Shown here: in pieces, positions 26,342-34,172 of the stretch
How the letters are laid out: each line of letters opens with the position of its first letter
How positions within the stretch are numbered: position 1 is the stretch's first letter
Source of the DNA: Chloroflexota bacterium
GTDB lineage: Bacteria > Chloroflexota > Anaerolineae > Aggregatilineales > Phototrophicaceae
Direction: 5' to 3'
NCBI GenBank assembly: GCA_013388735.1
Contig: JACAES010000023.1
Location: 1-49,728 of the forward strand
DNA: 49,728 bases
Program-made: the position numbers and the translations under genes
The notes under the pieces: generated by a model
Databases searched by the model: none
Told to the model about the DNA's origin: nothing
The model's input: only the letters and a program-made list of their open reading frames with translations

Positions 26342-27022
26342 ATGAAGATCGTGTTTTTGGGCGACAGCCTGACGCAGGGGACGTTCGGCGTCGGTTATGT
26401 AGACCGGGTGGCGGCGGCCCTGCCGGGACACCGGTTCATCAACGAAGGCGTTAACGGCGACACCAGCCTCAACCTCTACCGCCGCGTTGAAAAGGACGTG
26501 CTGGCGTACCGCCCCGACGGCGTGTTTGTGATGGTCGGGGTGAACGATGCGCTGTCCCTCAGCGAACCTGCCATCCGCACCTACTATCGCTTCGCCAAGC
26601 GCGTGCCGGGCGGGCTGGTATCGCCCATCGCCTTCCGCGAGAACATGCGCGCCTTGCTGGGCAAACTGGCACACGCCGGCCTGATGATCTGGGTGGCGCT
26701 GCCGCCGCTTGAATACCGCCCGGCGCAGGTGGCGGCGCTGCGAGAGCTGAATGCTTACGCCGGGCAAATCTGCGCCGAACTGGACATCCCGGCGCTGGAT
26801 TTGATGGCGGCGCTGGTTTCGGCGGACGTGCCGGAGCGCCCGCCGGTCAGCCGCAGATTTTACCTCCGCAGCCTGCCGGTGATGCTTGGCGGGCGGCAGT
26901 TCGACCGCCTGCGTGATGAGGGTGGTTTCACCTACAGCTTCGACGGCATACACCTGACGGCGGATGGCGCGCAGCGTTTTGCCGACAACATCGTCCCCTT
27001 TCTGCGCGCCAACGGCCTGTGA
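26342..27022 (+). CDS. SGNH/GDSL-family hydrolase (copy 1)
   Basis: A 226-residue SGNH hydrolase. Block I is FLGDSLTQG (S9), block III is VGVNDA with the Asn, and block V is DGIHLTADG with the catalytic Asp-His. It has no signal peptide, so it is probably cytoplasmic. ATG 26342 is chosen because GDS follows at the usual distance and the preceding frame is repeat sequence. The stop overlaps the start of the second copy (ATGA). Members act as lysophospholipases, esterases or acetyl esterases; the substrate is unknown. Confidence 0.92.
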   Translation: MKIVFLGDSLTQGTFGVGYVDRVAAALPGHRFINEGVNGDTSLNLYRRVEKDVLAYRPDGVFVMVGVNDALSLSEPAIRTYYRFAKRVPGGLVSPIAFRENMRALLGKLAHAGLMIWVALPPLEYRPAQVAALRELNAYAGQICAELDIPALDLMAALVSADVPERPPVSRRFYLRSLPVMLGGRQFDRLRDEGGFTYSFDGIHLTADGAQRFADNIVPFLRANGL

Positions 27023-27699
27023 TGAAACTCGTTTTCCTGGGCGACAGCCTGACCTGGGGCGGCTACGGCGGTAACTTCGTGGCCGAAGTGGCGCGGCTGC
27101 TGCCGCAGCACGCGATCATCAATGCCGGCGAGGGCGGGAACACCGTTTTGAACCTGCTGGAGCGGGTGGATTCGGTGCTGGAAACGCACCATCCCGACGG
27201 CGTGTTTGTGATGGTCGGCGGCAACGATGCCATCTCCTACAGCCAGCCGGCCACACGCCCGTATTACGAACAGGCGCAGAAAATCCCCGGCGGGATGGTC
27301 ACGCCGGACGCCTTCACCCGTGCCTGCCGCGACCTGCTGACGCGCATCCAGCTTGCGCACGCGCTGGTCTGGGTCGGGCTGCCGCCGCTGGAATATAACC
27401 CGGAAACCGCCGCCGCCATGCGCCGTTATAATGCCCTGGCCGCCGACGTGGCGCGCGCGCTGAACGTGCCGGCGCTGGATTTGATGGCGGAACTCGCGCC
27501 TCAAACTGTGCCGCCGCGCCCGCCGCTGACGCTGGCGGCGATCAACCTGATCGGGCGGCGCGTGGCTGCCGGCTGGTCGGACTACGAAACCGAACGCCGA
27601 CGCGAGAACTTCACCTATTCCTTCGACGGTACACACTTCACCCCGCAGACTGCCCGTCGGGTGGCGGCGCGCGTCGTCTCCTTCCTGGCGCTGCCGTAA
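27022..27699 (+). CDS. SGNH/GDSL-family hydrolase (copy 2, translationally coupled)
   Basis: A 225-residue paralogue of the previous gene. Its ATG at 27022 shares a base with the upstream TGA, indicating translational coupling. Block I is FLGDSLTWG (S9), block III VGGNDA, block V DGTHFTPQ. The two copies match along their whole length but have diverged a lot, so the duplication is old. Both stay catalytically intact, which suggests either different substrates or a heterodimer. Confidence 0.92.
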   Translation: MKLVFLGDSLTWGGYGGNFVAEVARLLPQHAIINAGEGGNTVLNLLERVDSVLETHHPDGVFVMVGGNDAISYSQPATRPYYEQAQKIPGGMVTPDAFTRACRDLLTRIQLAHALVWVGLPPLEYNPETAAAMRRYNALAADVARALNVPALDLMAELAPQTVPPRPPLTLAAINLIGRRVAAGWSDYETERRRENFTYSFDGTHFTPQTARRVAARVVSFLALP

Positions 27700-27775
27700 G
27701 CCCGCAACCGGCCAGCCGTTTTCTGCGTACAGATAAGTGTAGAACGCTATACGAGAACGCCGGAGGGCTGACGTT

Positions 27776-27937
27776 ATGGGCTGTACGCGGGCTTTGATCT
27801 GCATTTTGTTTCCGCCGCTGGCCGTGATTGACCGGGGTTGCGGCACGTTCATCATCGTTTTTGCGCTGACGCTGGCCGGGTGGGTGCCGGGGGCAGTCGC
27901 CGCGCTCATCCTGAATTACATGGCCGCCAACGACTAG
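27776..27937 (+). CDS. Pmp3/YqaE-family small membrane protein (53 aa)
   Basis: A 53-residue protein of the PMP3 (UPF0057) family: two membrane segments around the conserved FPPLAVIDRGCG and the following LTLAGWVPGAVAAL. It has the family's usual length, reading from ATG 27776 to TAG 27935-27937, with CGGAGGG about 10 bases before the start. Pmp3 proteins influence membrane potential and salt tolerance in yeast and plants; bacterial members are stress-associated. A second, extended copy lies at 28884. Confidence 0.88.
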   Translation: MGCTRALICILFPPLAVIDRGCGTFIIVFALTLAGWVPGAVAALILNYMAAND

Positions 27938-27968
27938 GGTGTGTTATGCCCTTCTGCTCTGCCAGTTT

Positions 27969-28106
27969 GCCCTCATCCCCTCGTTCCCCCTCTCCCAACC
28001 GCCACTTCGTGGCTAGGCGAGGGGGAGGAAAAAACAAAAAAACCATGTTTTTCACCCCTCTCCCAGTGCCGAAGGCATGTTCGGGAGAGGGGACGGGGGT
28101 AAGGGC
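27969..28106. repeat. composite palindromic element (about 138 bp)
   Basis: Two hairpins in tandem are enclosed by an outer stem. Hairpin one: CCCCCTC (27986-27992) with GAGGGGG (28019-28025), inner GCCAC-TTC-GTGGC (28001-28013). Hairpin two: CCCCTCTCCC (28055-28064) with GGGAGAGGGG (28083-28092). The outer parts GCCCTCATCCCC (about 27969-27980) and GGGGGTAAGGGC (about 28095-28106) are also complementary. An A-rich spacer lies in the middle. No gene is present. This looks like a REP/MITE-type repeat. Confidence 0.65.
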
Positions 28107-28248
28107 TGTCCTCTGAGCAAGATGGTGTGTGTGCCAGACGGCCAGCGCCGAGCGAATTGACAGACGTTCGGCTTGTCGGTAAGCTCCACAGATAGGGCGG
28201 GGATGAACTTCGCCACATCATCTTACCGGCGAGTGGTTGAGGTCAGGG

Positions 28249-28872
28249 ATGTTTGCTGGAATTTTTGGGCCGTCCAAACGGAAGCTGATCGAGCAGATGC
28301 GCAGCGAGGATAACAAAACCGCCCTTCAGGCCATCGAACGATTGAAGGCCATCGGCTGGTTTCGGGATGGGTCGCTGGCAGGCATCAACCTGTCCCGCGC
28401 CAACCTGGCGGGCGCGGCGCTGGCGCGCGCCAATATGGAAGGCGCAGTCCTGCGCTTCGCCAACCTGACCCGTTCCTACCTGGGCGAGACGATTTTACGC
28501 GCGGCGGATCTGCGCGAGGCCATGTTGTGCGACGCCAACATGCGCCAGGTCATCCTGCACCGGGCCAACCTGCGCCGCGCCGACCTGCGCCGCGCCTACC
28601 TGGCCGCGTCCGACCTGACCGGCGCGGATTTAAACGAGGCGTACCTGCAAGGGGCGAACTTCTGGCAGACGCGCTTGCAGGGCGCGACGCTGTACGGGGC
28701 TTTCCTGGAAGGCGCGATCTTCGAGTACGCCGGCTTTGATGCCTCGACCGTTCTGCCGAACGGCGCGCGTTGGTCGCCGGACGTGGACATGGCGCGATTT
28801 ACCGACCCCGCGCATCCACAGTTCTGGTCGCCCGACCGTTTGAACGGCGCGCATCGTCCTGACGAATTGTAG
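28249..28872 (+). CDS. pentapeptide-repeat protein
   Basis: A 207-residue protein. A helical N-terminal part (1-40) with KTALQAIERLKAIGWFRDG precedes about 20 consecutive pentapeptide repeats of the A(D/N)LXX type (about 45-165), such as SRANLAGAALARANMEGA in part, DLREAMLCDAN and DLTGADLNEA. These fold into a right-handed square beta-helix. A short C-terminal tail contains TVLPNGARWSPD, the usual ending of such domains. ATG 28249 follows GAGGTCAGGG. The function is unknown. Pentapeptide proteins can bind proteins such as DNA gyrase. It lies between two Pmp3 genes. Confidence 0.92.
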   Translation: MFAGIFGPSKRKLIEQMRSEDNKTALQAIERLKAIGWFRDGSLAGINLSRANLAGAALARANMEGAVLRFANLTRSYLGETILRAADLREAMLCDANMRQVILHRANLRRADLRRAYLAASDLTGADLNEAYLQGANFWQTRLQGATLYGAFLEGAIFEYAGFDASTVLPNGARWSPDVDMARFTDPAHPQFWSPDRLNGAHRPDEL

Positions 28873-28883
28873 GAGTGAGAAAG

Positions 28884-29225
28884 ATGGCTGTCTGGCGCAT
28901 CATCATGGCGCTGATCTTTCCGCCGTTTGCCGTGATTGATAAAGGCTGCGGCGTGTTCGCGCTGGTGTTTTTTCTGACGCTGGCCGGGTGGGTTCCCGGC
29001 GTGGCGGCGGCGCTGTTTTTCGCCTATCTCGATTCGCAGAACAGCGCGCGCCGGCCTGACCCGAATCCGCGTTATGTTCGGGTTGCGGCAGGCGACGATG
29101 ACCTGTACGAAAAACCCAAACGCAAGGGCGCTTATGTTCGTCTGAGCGATGGCGACGTGCTGGAAGTAGTCGAGGACGATGGCCGCCCGCCGCTTGATGC
29201 GGACGAAAAACCTAAACGCCGATGA
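28884..29225 (+). CDS. Pmp3/YqaE-family membrane protein with charged C-terminal tail
   Basis: A 113-residue protein. Residues 1-48 are a Pmp3 domain, IFPPFAVIDKGCG then LTLAGWVPGVAAALFFAYL. They are followed by a 65-residue acidic/basic cytoplasmic tail (RYVRVAAGDDDLYEK, AYVRLSDGDVLEVVED and KPKRR ends) with two similar motifs YVR(V/L). AGGAG at 28871-28875 fixes ATG 28884, 11 bases after the pentapeptide gene, so the two are coupled. The tail is absent from the 53-residue sister copy. A terminator follows directly. Confidence 0.88.
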   Translation: MAVWRIIMALIFPPFAVIDKGCGVFALVFFLTLAGWVPGVAAALFFAYLDSQNSARRPDPNPRYVRVAAGDDDLYEKPKRKGAYVRLSDGDVLEVVEDDGRPPLDADEKPKRR

Positions 29226-29228
29226 TTT

Positions 29229-29251
29229 AATCGAATCAGGATTCGATTTTT
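29229..29251 (+). terminator. rho-independent terminator after the second Pmp3 gene
   Basis: AATCGAAT (29229-29236), loop CAGG, ATTCGATT (29241-29248) and a T run to 29251. It is AT-rich but perfect in pairing, and begins 4 bases after the stop. Confidence 0.7.
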
Positions 29252-29265
29252 CCGCCGTTATCCAT

Positions 29266-29340
29266 TACAATGAAAAAACACCCGTTGAATAAGGGGCGGT
29301 TGCCCCTATTTTGTATTGGTTGGATAAGGAGGTTTGTACC
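29266..29340 (+). promoter_or_regulatory. etfBA leader with hairpin
   Basis: A -10-like TACAAT lies at 29266-29271. The leader contains a hairpin AGGGGC (29292-29297), loop GGTT, GCCCCT (29302-29307) followed by ATTTTGTATT, which resembles a weak terminator. AAGGAGG (29326-29332) then sits 8 bases before the TTG start of etfB. The hairpin could limit readthrough into etfBA. Confidence 0.4.
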
Positions 29341-30120
29341 TTGCACGTCGTGGTATTCACTCGCAGTACGCCGGACACCGCCGCCAAAGTTGAGATCGGC
29401 AAGGACGGCAACGTAACCTGGGGCGACGCTGCTATGGTCGTCAATCCCTGGGATGAATATGCCCTGGAAGAAAGCATTTTGCAGGCCAAAAACGCCGGCG
29501 GCAAGGCTACCGTTATCGCCATCGGCCCGGAGATGCACAACGATGCGCTCAAACACAGCCTGGCGATGGGCATGGACGAGGCCGTCCGTGTGTGGGACGC
29601 GGCGCTGGAAAATGCCGACAGCCTGGCCTACGCCGCTGCTGCCGCCGGCGCGGTCAACAAACTGGGCGACGTTGACCTGGTGATCCTGGGCAAAGAAAGC
29701 ATTGACGTGGGGACCGACCAGCACAATTACCAGATCGCCCGCAAGCTGGGCTGGCCGATGTTAAGCTATGTCTCGAAGATCATCGCTGTAGACTACAGCG
29801 CCCGCACCATCAAGGTTGAGCGTTTGCTGGAGCAGGGGCGGCAGATCGTCACCAGCCGGCTGCCTGCCGTCATCAGCGTGATGAAGGGCATTAACGAACC
29901 GCGTTATCCGTCGTTCATCGGCATTCGTAAGGCGTCGAAGGCCGTCATTCCGGAATGGTCGCTGGCCGACCTGGGCGTTTCGCTGCCCGCCGCCCGGACG
30001 CGCACGCTGGCGCTGATGAACCTGCCGGCGCGCGAAGGTCAGGTCGAGATGCTGGACGGCACGCCGGAGGAACAGGCCGCCAAACTGGTTGAGCGTTTGT
30101 TGGAGGAAAAGGTTTTATGA
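29341..30120 (+). CDS. etfB: electron transfer flavoprotein beta subunit
   Basis: AMP-binding small subunit of ETF, which takes electrons from acyl-CoA dehydrogenases and passes them to the quinone pool. It has 259 residues. The start is TTG 29341, decided by AAGGAGG 8 bases upstream and by the family's typical HVVVFTRSTPDT opening (usually KIVVCIKQVPDT). Further signatures are NPWDEYALEE, GPEMHNDALKHSLAMGMDEA (short: ALKHSLAMGMDEA) and the Arg/Pro-rich region RLPAVISVMKGINEPRYPS. The last 4 bases overlap etfA (ATGA). Partners are EtfA and the acyl-CoA dehydrogenase at 25072. Confidence 0.94.
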   Translation: MHVVVFTRSTPDTAAKVEIGKDGNVTWGDAAMVVNPWDEYALEESILQAKNAGGKATVIAIGPEMHNDALKHSLAMGMDEAVRVWDAALENADSLAYAAAAAGAVNKLGDVDLVILGKESIDVGTDQHNYQIARKLGWPMLSYVSKIIAVDYSARTIKVERLLEQGRQIVTSRLPAVISVMKGINEPRYPSFIGIRKASKAVIPEWSLADLGVSLPAARTRTLALMNLPAREGQVEMLDGTPEEQAAKLVERLLEEKVL

Positions 30121-31157
30121 GCGCCGTTTTTGTCTGGATTGAAACTTTTAAGGGACGCGCCAACCCGACCAGTTGGGAAGCCCTGGGCGCGGGGCGGCTG
30201 ATCGCCGACAAAGCCGGCGTGCCGCTGGCGGCCCTGGTATTCGGGGAAAACGCCGGCGCGGTGGCCGCCGAGGCGGGGCAGTACGGGGCGGATAAAGCCC
30301 TGATGTGCGACGACGCGACGCTGAACGGCTTCCGGCTGGAGCCGTATGCGGCGCTGCTGGCGAAGCTGGTGACGGAACACCGGCCCAAAGCGGTGCTGGC
30401 CGTCGGCACGGCGCGCGGGCGCGAACTGCTGGCCGCCGCTGCCGCCGATACCGACTCCGGCCTGCTGACCGAAGTCACCAGCCTGGAAGTGGAAAGCGAT
30501 GGCAGCATCAAGGTCGTGCGTCCCATGTATGCCGGGAAAATCCTGAGCGAAGCGGCGGGCAGCCCGGACGGCACGCAGTTTCTGGCGCTGCGCGGGCGCG
30601 CGTTTAAGGCCAACGCGCCGAAACCTGACGCCAAAATAGACGTGATGGCGGTTCAGCCGGCCCTGGCCGAAGACCAGATCGCCACCAAAATCGAAGGCTT
30701 TGAGGAAGAAGTCGGCACGGTCAACCTGACCGATGCGGCCATCATCGTTTCCGGCGGGCGCGCGATGGCGAACAACCCGAAGGAAGCGCCGGCGGGTACG
30801 GCCAACGCCGAAGTGTGGAAGGCGCAGGACGGCTTTGAAAACGTGCTGAAACCGCTGGCGGACGTGTTGGGCGCGGCCATCGGCGCCAGCCGCGCGGCAG
30901 TGGATGCCGGGTACATCCCCTACGCGCACCAGGTTGGGCAGACCGGCAAGACCGTCAGCCCTGATCTGTACATCGCCTGCGGCATCTCCGGCGCGATCCA
31001 ACACCAGGCCGGTATGCGAAGCAGCAAGGTGATCGTCGCCATCAACAAGGACGCCGAAGCGCCTATCTTCAAGCTGGCGCAGTACGGCCTGGTCGGTGAT
31101 CTGTACAAAATCGTCCCGGCGCTAACGGCGGAGCTAAAGAAGCGCCTGGGCAAGTAA
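30117..31157 (+). CDS. etfA: electron transfer flavoprotein alpha subunit
   Basis: FAD-binding large subunit of ETF, 346 residues, ATG 30117 overlapping etfB by 4 bases. The N-terminal half is the variable alpha/beta domain. The C-terminal half has the conserved FAD site: [52 protein letters not shown] (diagnostic pieces GQTGKTV and CGISGAIQH) and [11 protein letters not shown]. The order etfB-etfA is usual. A strong terminator follows at 31181. Confidence 0.95.
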   Translation: MSAVFVWIETFKGRANPTSWEALGAGRLIADKAGVPLAALVFGENAGAVAAEAGQYGADKALMCDDATLNGFRLEPYAALLAKLVTEHRPKAVLAVGTARGRELLAAAAADTDSGLLTEVTSLEVESDGSIKVVRPMYAGKILSEAAGSPDGTQFLALRGRAFKANAPKPDAKIDVMAVQPALAEDQIATKIEGFEEEVGTVNLTDAAIIVSGGRAMANNPKEAPAGTANAEVWKAQDGFENVLKPLADVLGAAIGASRAAVDAGYIPYAHQVGQTGKTVSPDLYIACGISGAIQHQAGMRSSKVIVAINKDAEAPIFKLAQYGLVGDLYKIVPALTAELKKRLGK

Positions 31158-31180
31158 TAGCCATATTAAACTGTTCGATG

Positions 31181-31215
31181 GGGATTTACACTTGGTTTGT
31201 AAGTCCCCTTTTTTG
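31181..31215 (+). terminator. rho-independent terminator of etfBA
   Basis: GGGGATTTACA (31181-31191) pairs with TGTAAGTCCCC (31199-31209) with one wobble and a 7-base loop, followed by TTTTTT. Confidence 0.9.
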
Positions 31216-31316
31216 TTCGTGTTTTCAAACCTTTTAGGTTCTATTCTTGAAGGGTAAAGGTGGAGCGTTGTATAAAGAAGAATAGAAATTTGTTATATGG
31301 CAGGGAAGCACACAAG

Positions 31317-31676
31317 ATGGTGGATGTCATCTACATCGAAGACGAAGAAACTGAAGCCCTGTTATTCCAGATCGGTCTTGCTCCGCGCGGGATCAATGTC
31401 CTCCATATCCCGGATGCACAACCGGACAGCCTGAATGTCCTAAACACCCCCGTTTATCAGGCGGCGCGGGTGCTGTTTTTTGACCTGTGGATCGGCGCAG
31501 TCAGCGGTATGGAGCTGGCGCGTTCGCTGCGGATGCGAGGTGACGAGCGCCCTTTTTTCCTGGTTACTGCTGCCGGAAACCCGAACCCGGCGCTGCTGCG
31601 GCAGCTTCGGCTGGGCTTTCTTCAAAAGCCCCTCGACTTCGGGCAGGTAGCCGATCTGATCTTTTCGTTGGCATAA
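31317..31676 (+). CDS. receiver-domain (response-regulator-like) protein
   Basis: A 119-residue stand-alone receiver. The acidic residues EDE (8-10), phospho-acceptor D56 in LFFDLW, Thr in LVTAAG and Lys in LQKPLD are all in place. The loop after D56 is LWIGAVSGME, not the usual LxMPxxxGxE, so the domain is divergent. ATG 31317 is chosen because the domain starts there; GTG 31260 would add 19 residues. It is an orphan here, with no kinase beside it. The tmRNA gene begins 53 bases after its stop with its own promoter. Confidence 0.85.
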   Translation: MVDVIYIEDEETEALLFQIGLAPRGINVLHIPDAQPDSLNVLNTPVYQAARVLFFDLWIGAVSGMELARSLRMRGDERPFFLVTAAGNPNPALLRQLRLGFLQKPLDFGQVADLIFSLA

Positions 31677-31688
31677 CTGCCGCGCCTC

Positions 31689-31717
31689 TTTACACCCTGG
31701 CCGGTTGTTGTTAAAAT
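31689..31717 (+). promoter_or_regulatory. tmRNA promoter
   Basis: TTTACA (31689-31694), a 17-base spacer and TAAAAT (31712-31717), ending 12 bases before the mature 5' end of tmRNA at 31730. Confidence 0.75.
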
Positions 31718-31729
31718 AAATTTAACGAC

Positions 31730-32113
31730 GGGGGTGAAATAGGTTCGACAGGGGAGGCTAAGTCCGTACTGCAAGTCGCGGCGCCTAACACCGCGTTATC
31801 AATGGGCAAAGGCATAACTGCCAACAACAACACTTACGCTCTGCCGATGGCCGCCTAAGGCCTGAAGCCGAGCGCTGGCCTTGCGAGGTCAGCCGTCCGC
31901 GCCAGCCGTCCCCATCCGGGTGGATCCGCGGGCGTCACCAAAGATCGGGGTGCGGTTTATGGACGCCGATACGCTAAACCAAAGATACATCGGCTAGCCA
32001 CAGGCATACCCCGCCGGTTGGGGCTACCTGCGGCGAAAGCAAAGAACCGGCTAAACTTGTAGACGTGCGTCCTTGAATCTTCTGGACGGGGATTGCAAAG
32101 TCCCCCACCTCCA
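31730..32113 (+). ncRNA. ssrA: transfer-messenger RNA (tmRNA)
   Basis: Rescues stalled ribosomes by trans-translation. The acceptor stem is GGGGGTG (31730-31736) with CACCTCC (32106-32112), and A32113 is the discriminator base; CCA is not encoded. The 5' tRNA-like part reads TGAAATAGGTTCGACAGG, and the 3' part has the T arm GGGGATTGCAAAGTCCCC. The tag frame starts at GCC 31820 and runs to TAA 31856-31858, encoding ANNNTYALPMAA, which ends in the expected Ala-Ala degron. It is one-piece, not permuted. Pseudoknot segments rich in G+C follow the tag. Confidence 0.95.
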
Positions 32114-32123
32114 CTGTGCCAAA

Positions 32124-32160
32124 CAAAACAGCTCTGCCGGTGGCGGGGCTGTTTTGCTTT
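32124..32160 (+). terminator. rho-independent terminator of tmRNA
   Basis: CAAAACAGC (32124-32132) pairs with GCTGTTTTG (32148-32156), with an inner GCC/GGC pairing and a CTTT tail. On the minus strand the A/T-symmetric stem could also end the SLATT operon, which stops at 32203. Confidence 0.75.
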
Positions 32161-32202
32161 CGGTCGGAAATAATTGTAGAGGCTACCCTGCGCGCCCGAT
32201 AC

Positions 32203-33147
32203 CTAACCCACTGCTCCGCTTTGAGGCAGTTCCGGGTCAGTTTCCGCTTCGGCTTCTTCTGCCGGCGGCATCTCCGGCACCTGTGTCAGTTCGGCAGGTG
32301 GCGCGCCGTATTCCGGCGAGGCCGGCATGTCGCCATCCGGCAGGCTTTCCTGGGGGGGGATCATGTCGTAATCGGCTGTCGGTGCGGCGGGCGGGGCTTC
32401 TGCCGCTTCATGCAGCACGGTCGTCGTTTCGGCGGCGGCGGTCAGTTCGATGCCGGCTGCCGGCGCATCTGCCGGGGGCTGCATCTCAACGGCGACCTCG
32501 CTGTAGGTGTTGACGGTGGCCTGCACGTCCATGCCGGACTTTTTACCGGATGCCACAATGGATTGAATGGCGGCGGCCTGGTCGTCGCTCAGGTTGGCGG
32601 CGGCGATCATGCGCGCCAGCGGGTCGCGCGGGACGTTCTGGGCTTCTTCCTGCTCGGCAGAGGCGGTAAAAATCTGCCCCCACTGGTTGACCTCTGCCGT
32701 AAAGACGGCTTCGCTGGTCATGACCACTTTGGGGAAAATCGGCGTGATGTCGCTGAAGGGCAGGCGGTCATCGTCGGGCGCCAGCAGACGGATTTTCTCC
32801 AGCCCCAGCACGGCATCCCGGTAAATGGCGCTCTGGCGGTCCCAGCCGTACAGCTGGCGGAACGCGGCCAGCAGCGACGAAAGCGCCGGCAGCACCGCCG
32901 AAATGAGCGCCAGGATGGGGATAGCGGCGGATGCGCTGATGGTCGCCAGCAGCGACGAAAGCGTCATGATGAAGGTGCCGAGCGTGAAAGTAAAGTCGGA
33001 GTTCAGGTCGTTTTCACGGATGCGGCTCTCGTAAAACTGGAGCTGCCCCTGCAAACGTTTTTCCATGTAGATGCTGAACAGCAGTTCCAGGTCTTCCTGA
33101 CTGTGGGGCTGCGCGTCCAGGTGGTTTGGTATCGGGTTAACTGACAT
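32203..33147 (-). CDS. SLATT-like 2TM protein with long acidic/Pro-rich tail
   Basis: A 314-residue protein with start ATG 33147, 11 bases inside the end of the upstream gene. Residues about 15-130 resemble the DUF4231/SLATT group: a helix with ESRIRENDLNSDFTF, two hydrophobic segments (FTLGTFIMTLSSLLATI and AAIPILALISAVLPALSSLLAAF, quoted only in part), then QSAIYRDAVLGLEKIRLL. The remaining about 180 residues are soluble, with a low-complexity Pro/Ala/Glu tail. SLATT proteins are predicted pore-forming effectors of nucleotide-activated conflict systems. No sensor such as a CD-NTase or SLOG protein is visible nearby, so that role stays open. Confidence 0.68.
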   Translation of the reverse strand: MSVNPIPNHLDAQPHSQEDLELLFSIYMEKRLQGQLQFYESRIRENDLNSDFTFTLGTFIMTLSSLLATISASAAIPILALISAVLPALSSLLAAFRQLYGWDRQSAIYRDAVLGLEKIRLLAPDDDRLPFSDITPIFPKVVMTSEAVFTAEVNQWGQIFTASAEQEEAQNVPRDPLARMIAAANLSDDQAAAIQSIVASGKKSGMDVQATVNTYSEVAVEMQPPADAPAAGIELTAAAETTTVLHEAAEAPPAAPTADYDMIPPQESLPDGDMPASPEYGAPPAELTQVPEMPPAEEAEAETDPELPQSGAVG

Positions 33148-33877
33148 TTTCCTGTTCCTTAATCCGCGCGTCAATCACCGTTTCTCGCAGCTTTTGCACC
33201 CGGTCGGTTGCATCATAGGGCGGCAGATGCCCCAGATATTTAAAGTAGTGCATTCGCAGTTCTTCGGTCAGACGACGATTTTTCGCCCAGCGTTTCTGGG
33301 GTTCGCCCCGGTTGCTGAGAGCGGTAAAAAAAGCCGTGACCGCGCCGACCAGCGCCGTCAGATAGCCGAAGACACGTGTCCAGGTATTGCCGCCGCCGGC
33401 TTGCGCCGTGAAGGGCGTATCCTGCAATGTCACTTCGCCGTCGCCCGCCTCGGCAGTAGCGGCGACATCCGGCTGTGTGACTGCTGCCGCCGTCTGTTCT
33501 GCCGCAGCGCTGAAGGGATTATAGACATAGGTGGTGAGCGTGCCGAACAGGGTGGTCAAAAACGCGCCCAGGATGAACACCCATTGGTAGAGGTAATAGC
33601 GGTTCTGGTAATACTTGGCGCGCTGGCTGAACTGGTAGAAGGTGGGCAAAAGATGCTGGTCTAGGTCGCGCAAATCCTGGGCAATGACCGGGTGTTTGGC
33701 GGGGTCGTGCTGCTCCCAGATTTTGGGGGAAACAAAACCGTCCCACTCTAACATCTGCTGGTAGGTGGCTTCGTCTGGCCGATCCCAGTCAGTCGAGATG
33801 CCGCGCAGGACGGGACGCCGCCGGATAAAAAACAAATTTCGGAACTGTGGTGGTCTTTTCTGTACCTTCACCGACAT
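33137..33877 (-). CDS. DUF4231/SLATT-family 2TM protein
   Basis: A 246-residue protein; ATG 33877 follows CAGGAGAG on the minus strand. It shows the family layout clearly: an N-terminal helix FYQFSQRAKYYQNRYYLYQ, TM1 (VFILGAFLTTLFGTLTT), an extracytoplasmic segment of about 45 polar residues, TM2 (YLTALVGAVTAFFTAL), then WAKNRRLTEELRMHYFKYLG, the amphipathic helix typical of DUF4231. The next gene overlaps its 3' end, so the two proteins are made together and could form a mixed assembly. The operon is divergent from a lipoprotein gene. Confidence 0.78.
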   Translation of the reverse strand: MSVKVQKRPPQFRNLFFIRRRPVLRGISTDWDRPDEATYQQMLEWDGFVSPKIWEQHDPAKHPVIAQDLRDLDQHLLPTFYQFSQRAKYYQNRYYLYQWVFILGAFLTTLFGTLTTYVYNPFSAAAEQTAAAVTQPDVAATAEAGDGEVTLQDTPFTAQAGGGNTWTRVFGYLTALVGAVTAFFTALSNRGEPQKRWAKNRRLTEELRMHYFKYLGHLPPYDATDRVQKLRETVIDARIKEQENVS

Positions 33878-33896
33878 AAAAACTCTCCTGAAAATA

Positions 33897-33924
33897 AGTT
33901 CCGAGTTCCGAGTGCTGAGTTCCG
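33897..33924. repeat. short tandem repeat of a 7-mer
   Basis: AGTTCCG repeated four times (third copy AGTGCTG), immediately upstream of the SLATT operon start. Such GTTCCGA-type repeats are often copy-number variable. Whether it affects expression is unknown. Confidence 0.7.
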
Positions 33925-34172
33925 AGATAAGGCGAAAACGATTCAACACGGAGTCTCAAACGTTACGAGCATGACATATTTTGTGCTGAGTTTTGCCTTT
34001 AACGGCTGGCCGCGTATTTGAGTATACTGGCGAATCGGGTTTGCCGCTATAAAAGCAGGGAAATCGTTTGCCCGCGCCAGACCACTTTTTCCCCTATGGT
34101 TTCTTGTGAATGGCAGCCGGTTTGCTAAACTGTGACACGCTTCTACAAACAGGCAGCATCGAGGAAAAGTTT

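Noticed and set aside
32116-33144. 342-codon plus-strand open frame after tmRNA
   Set aside because: It is antisense to the SLATT-like gene and starts within the tmRNA terminator. It has no recognisable motif.
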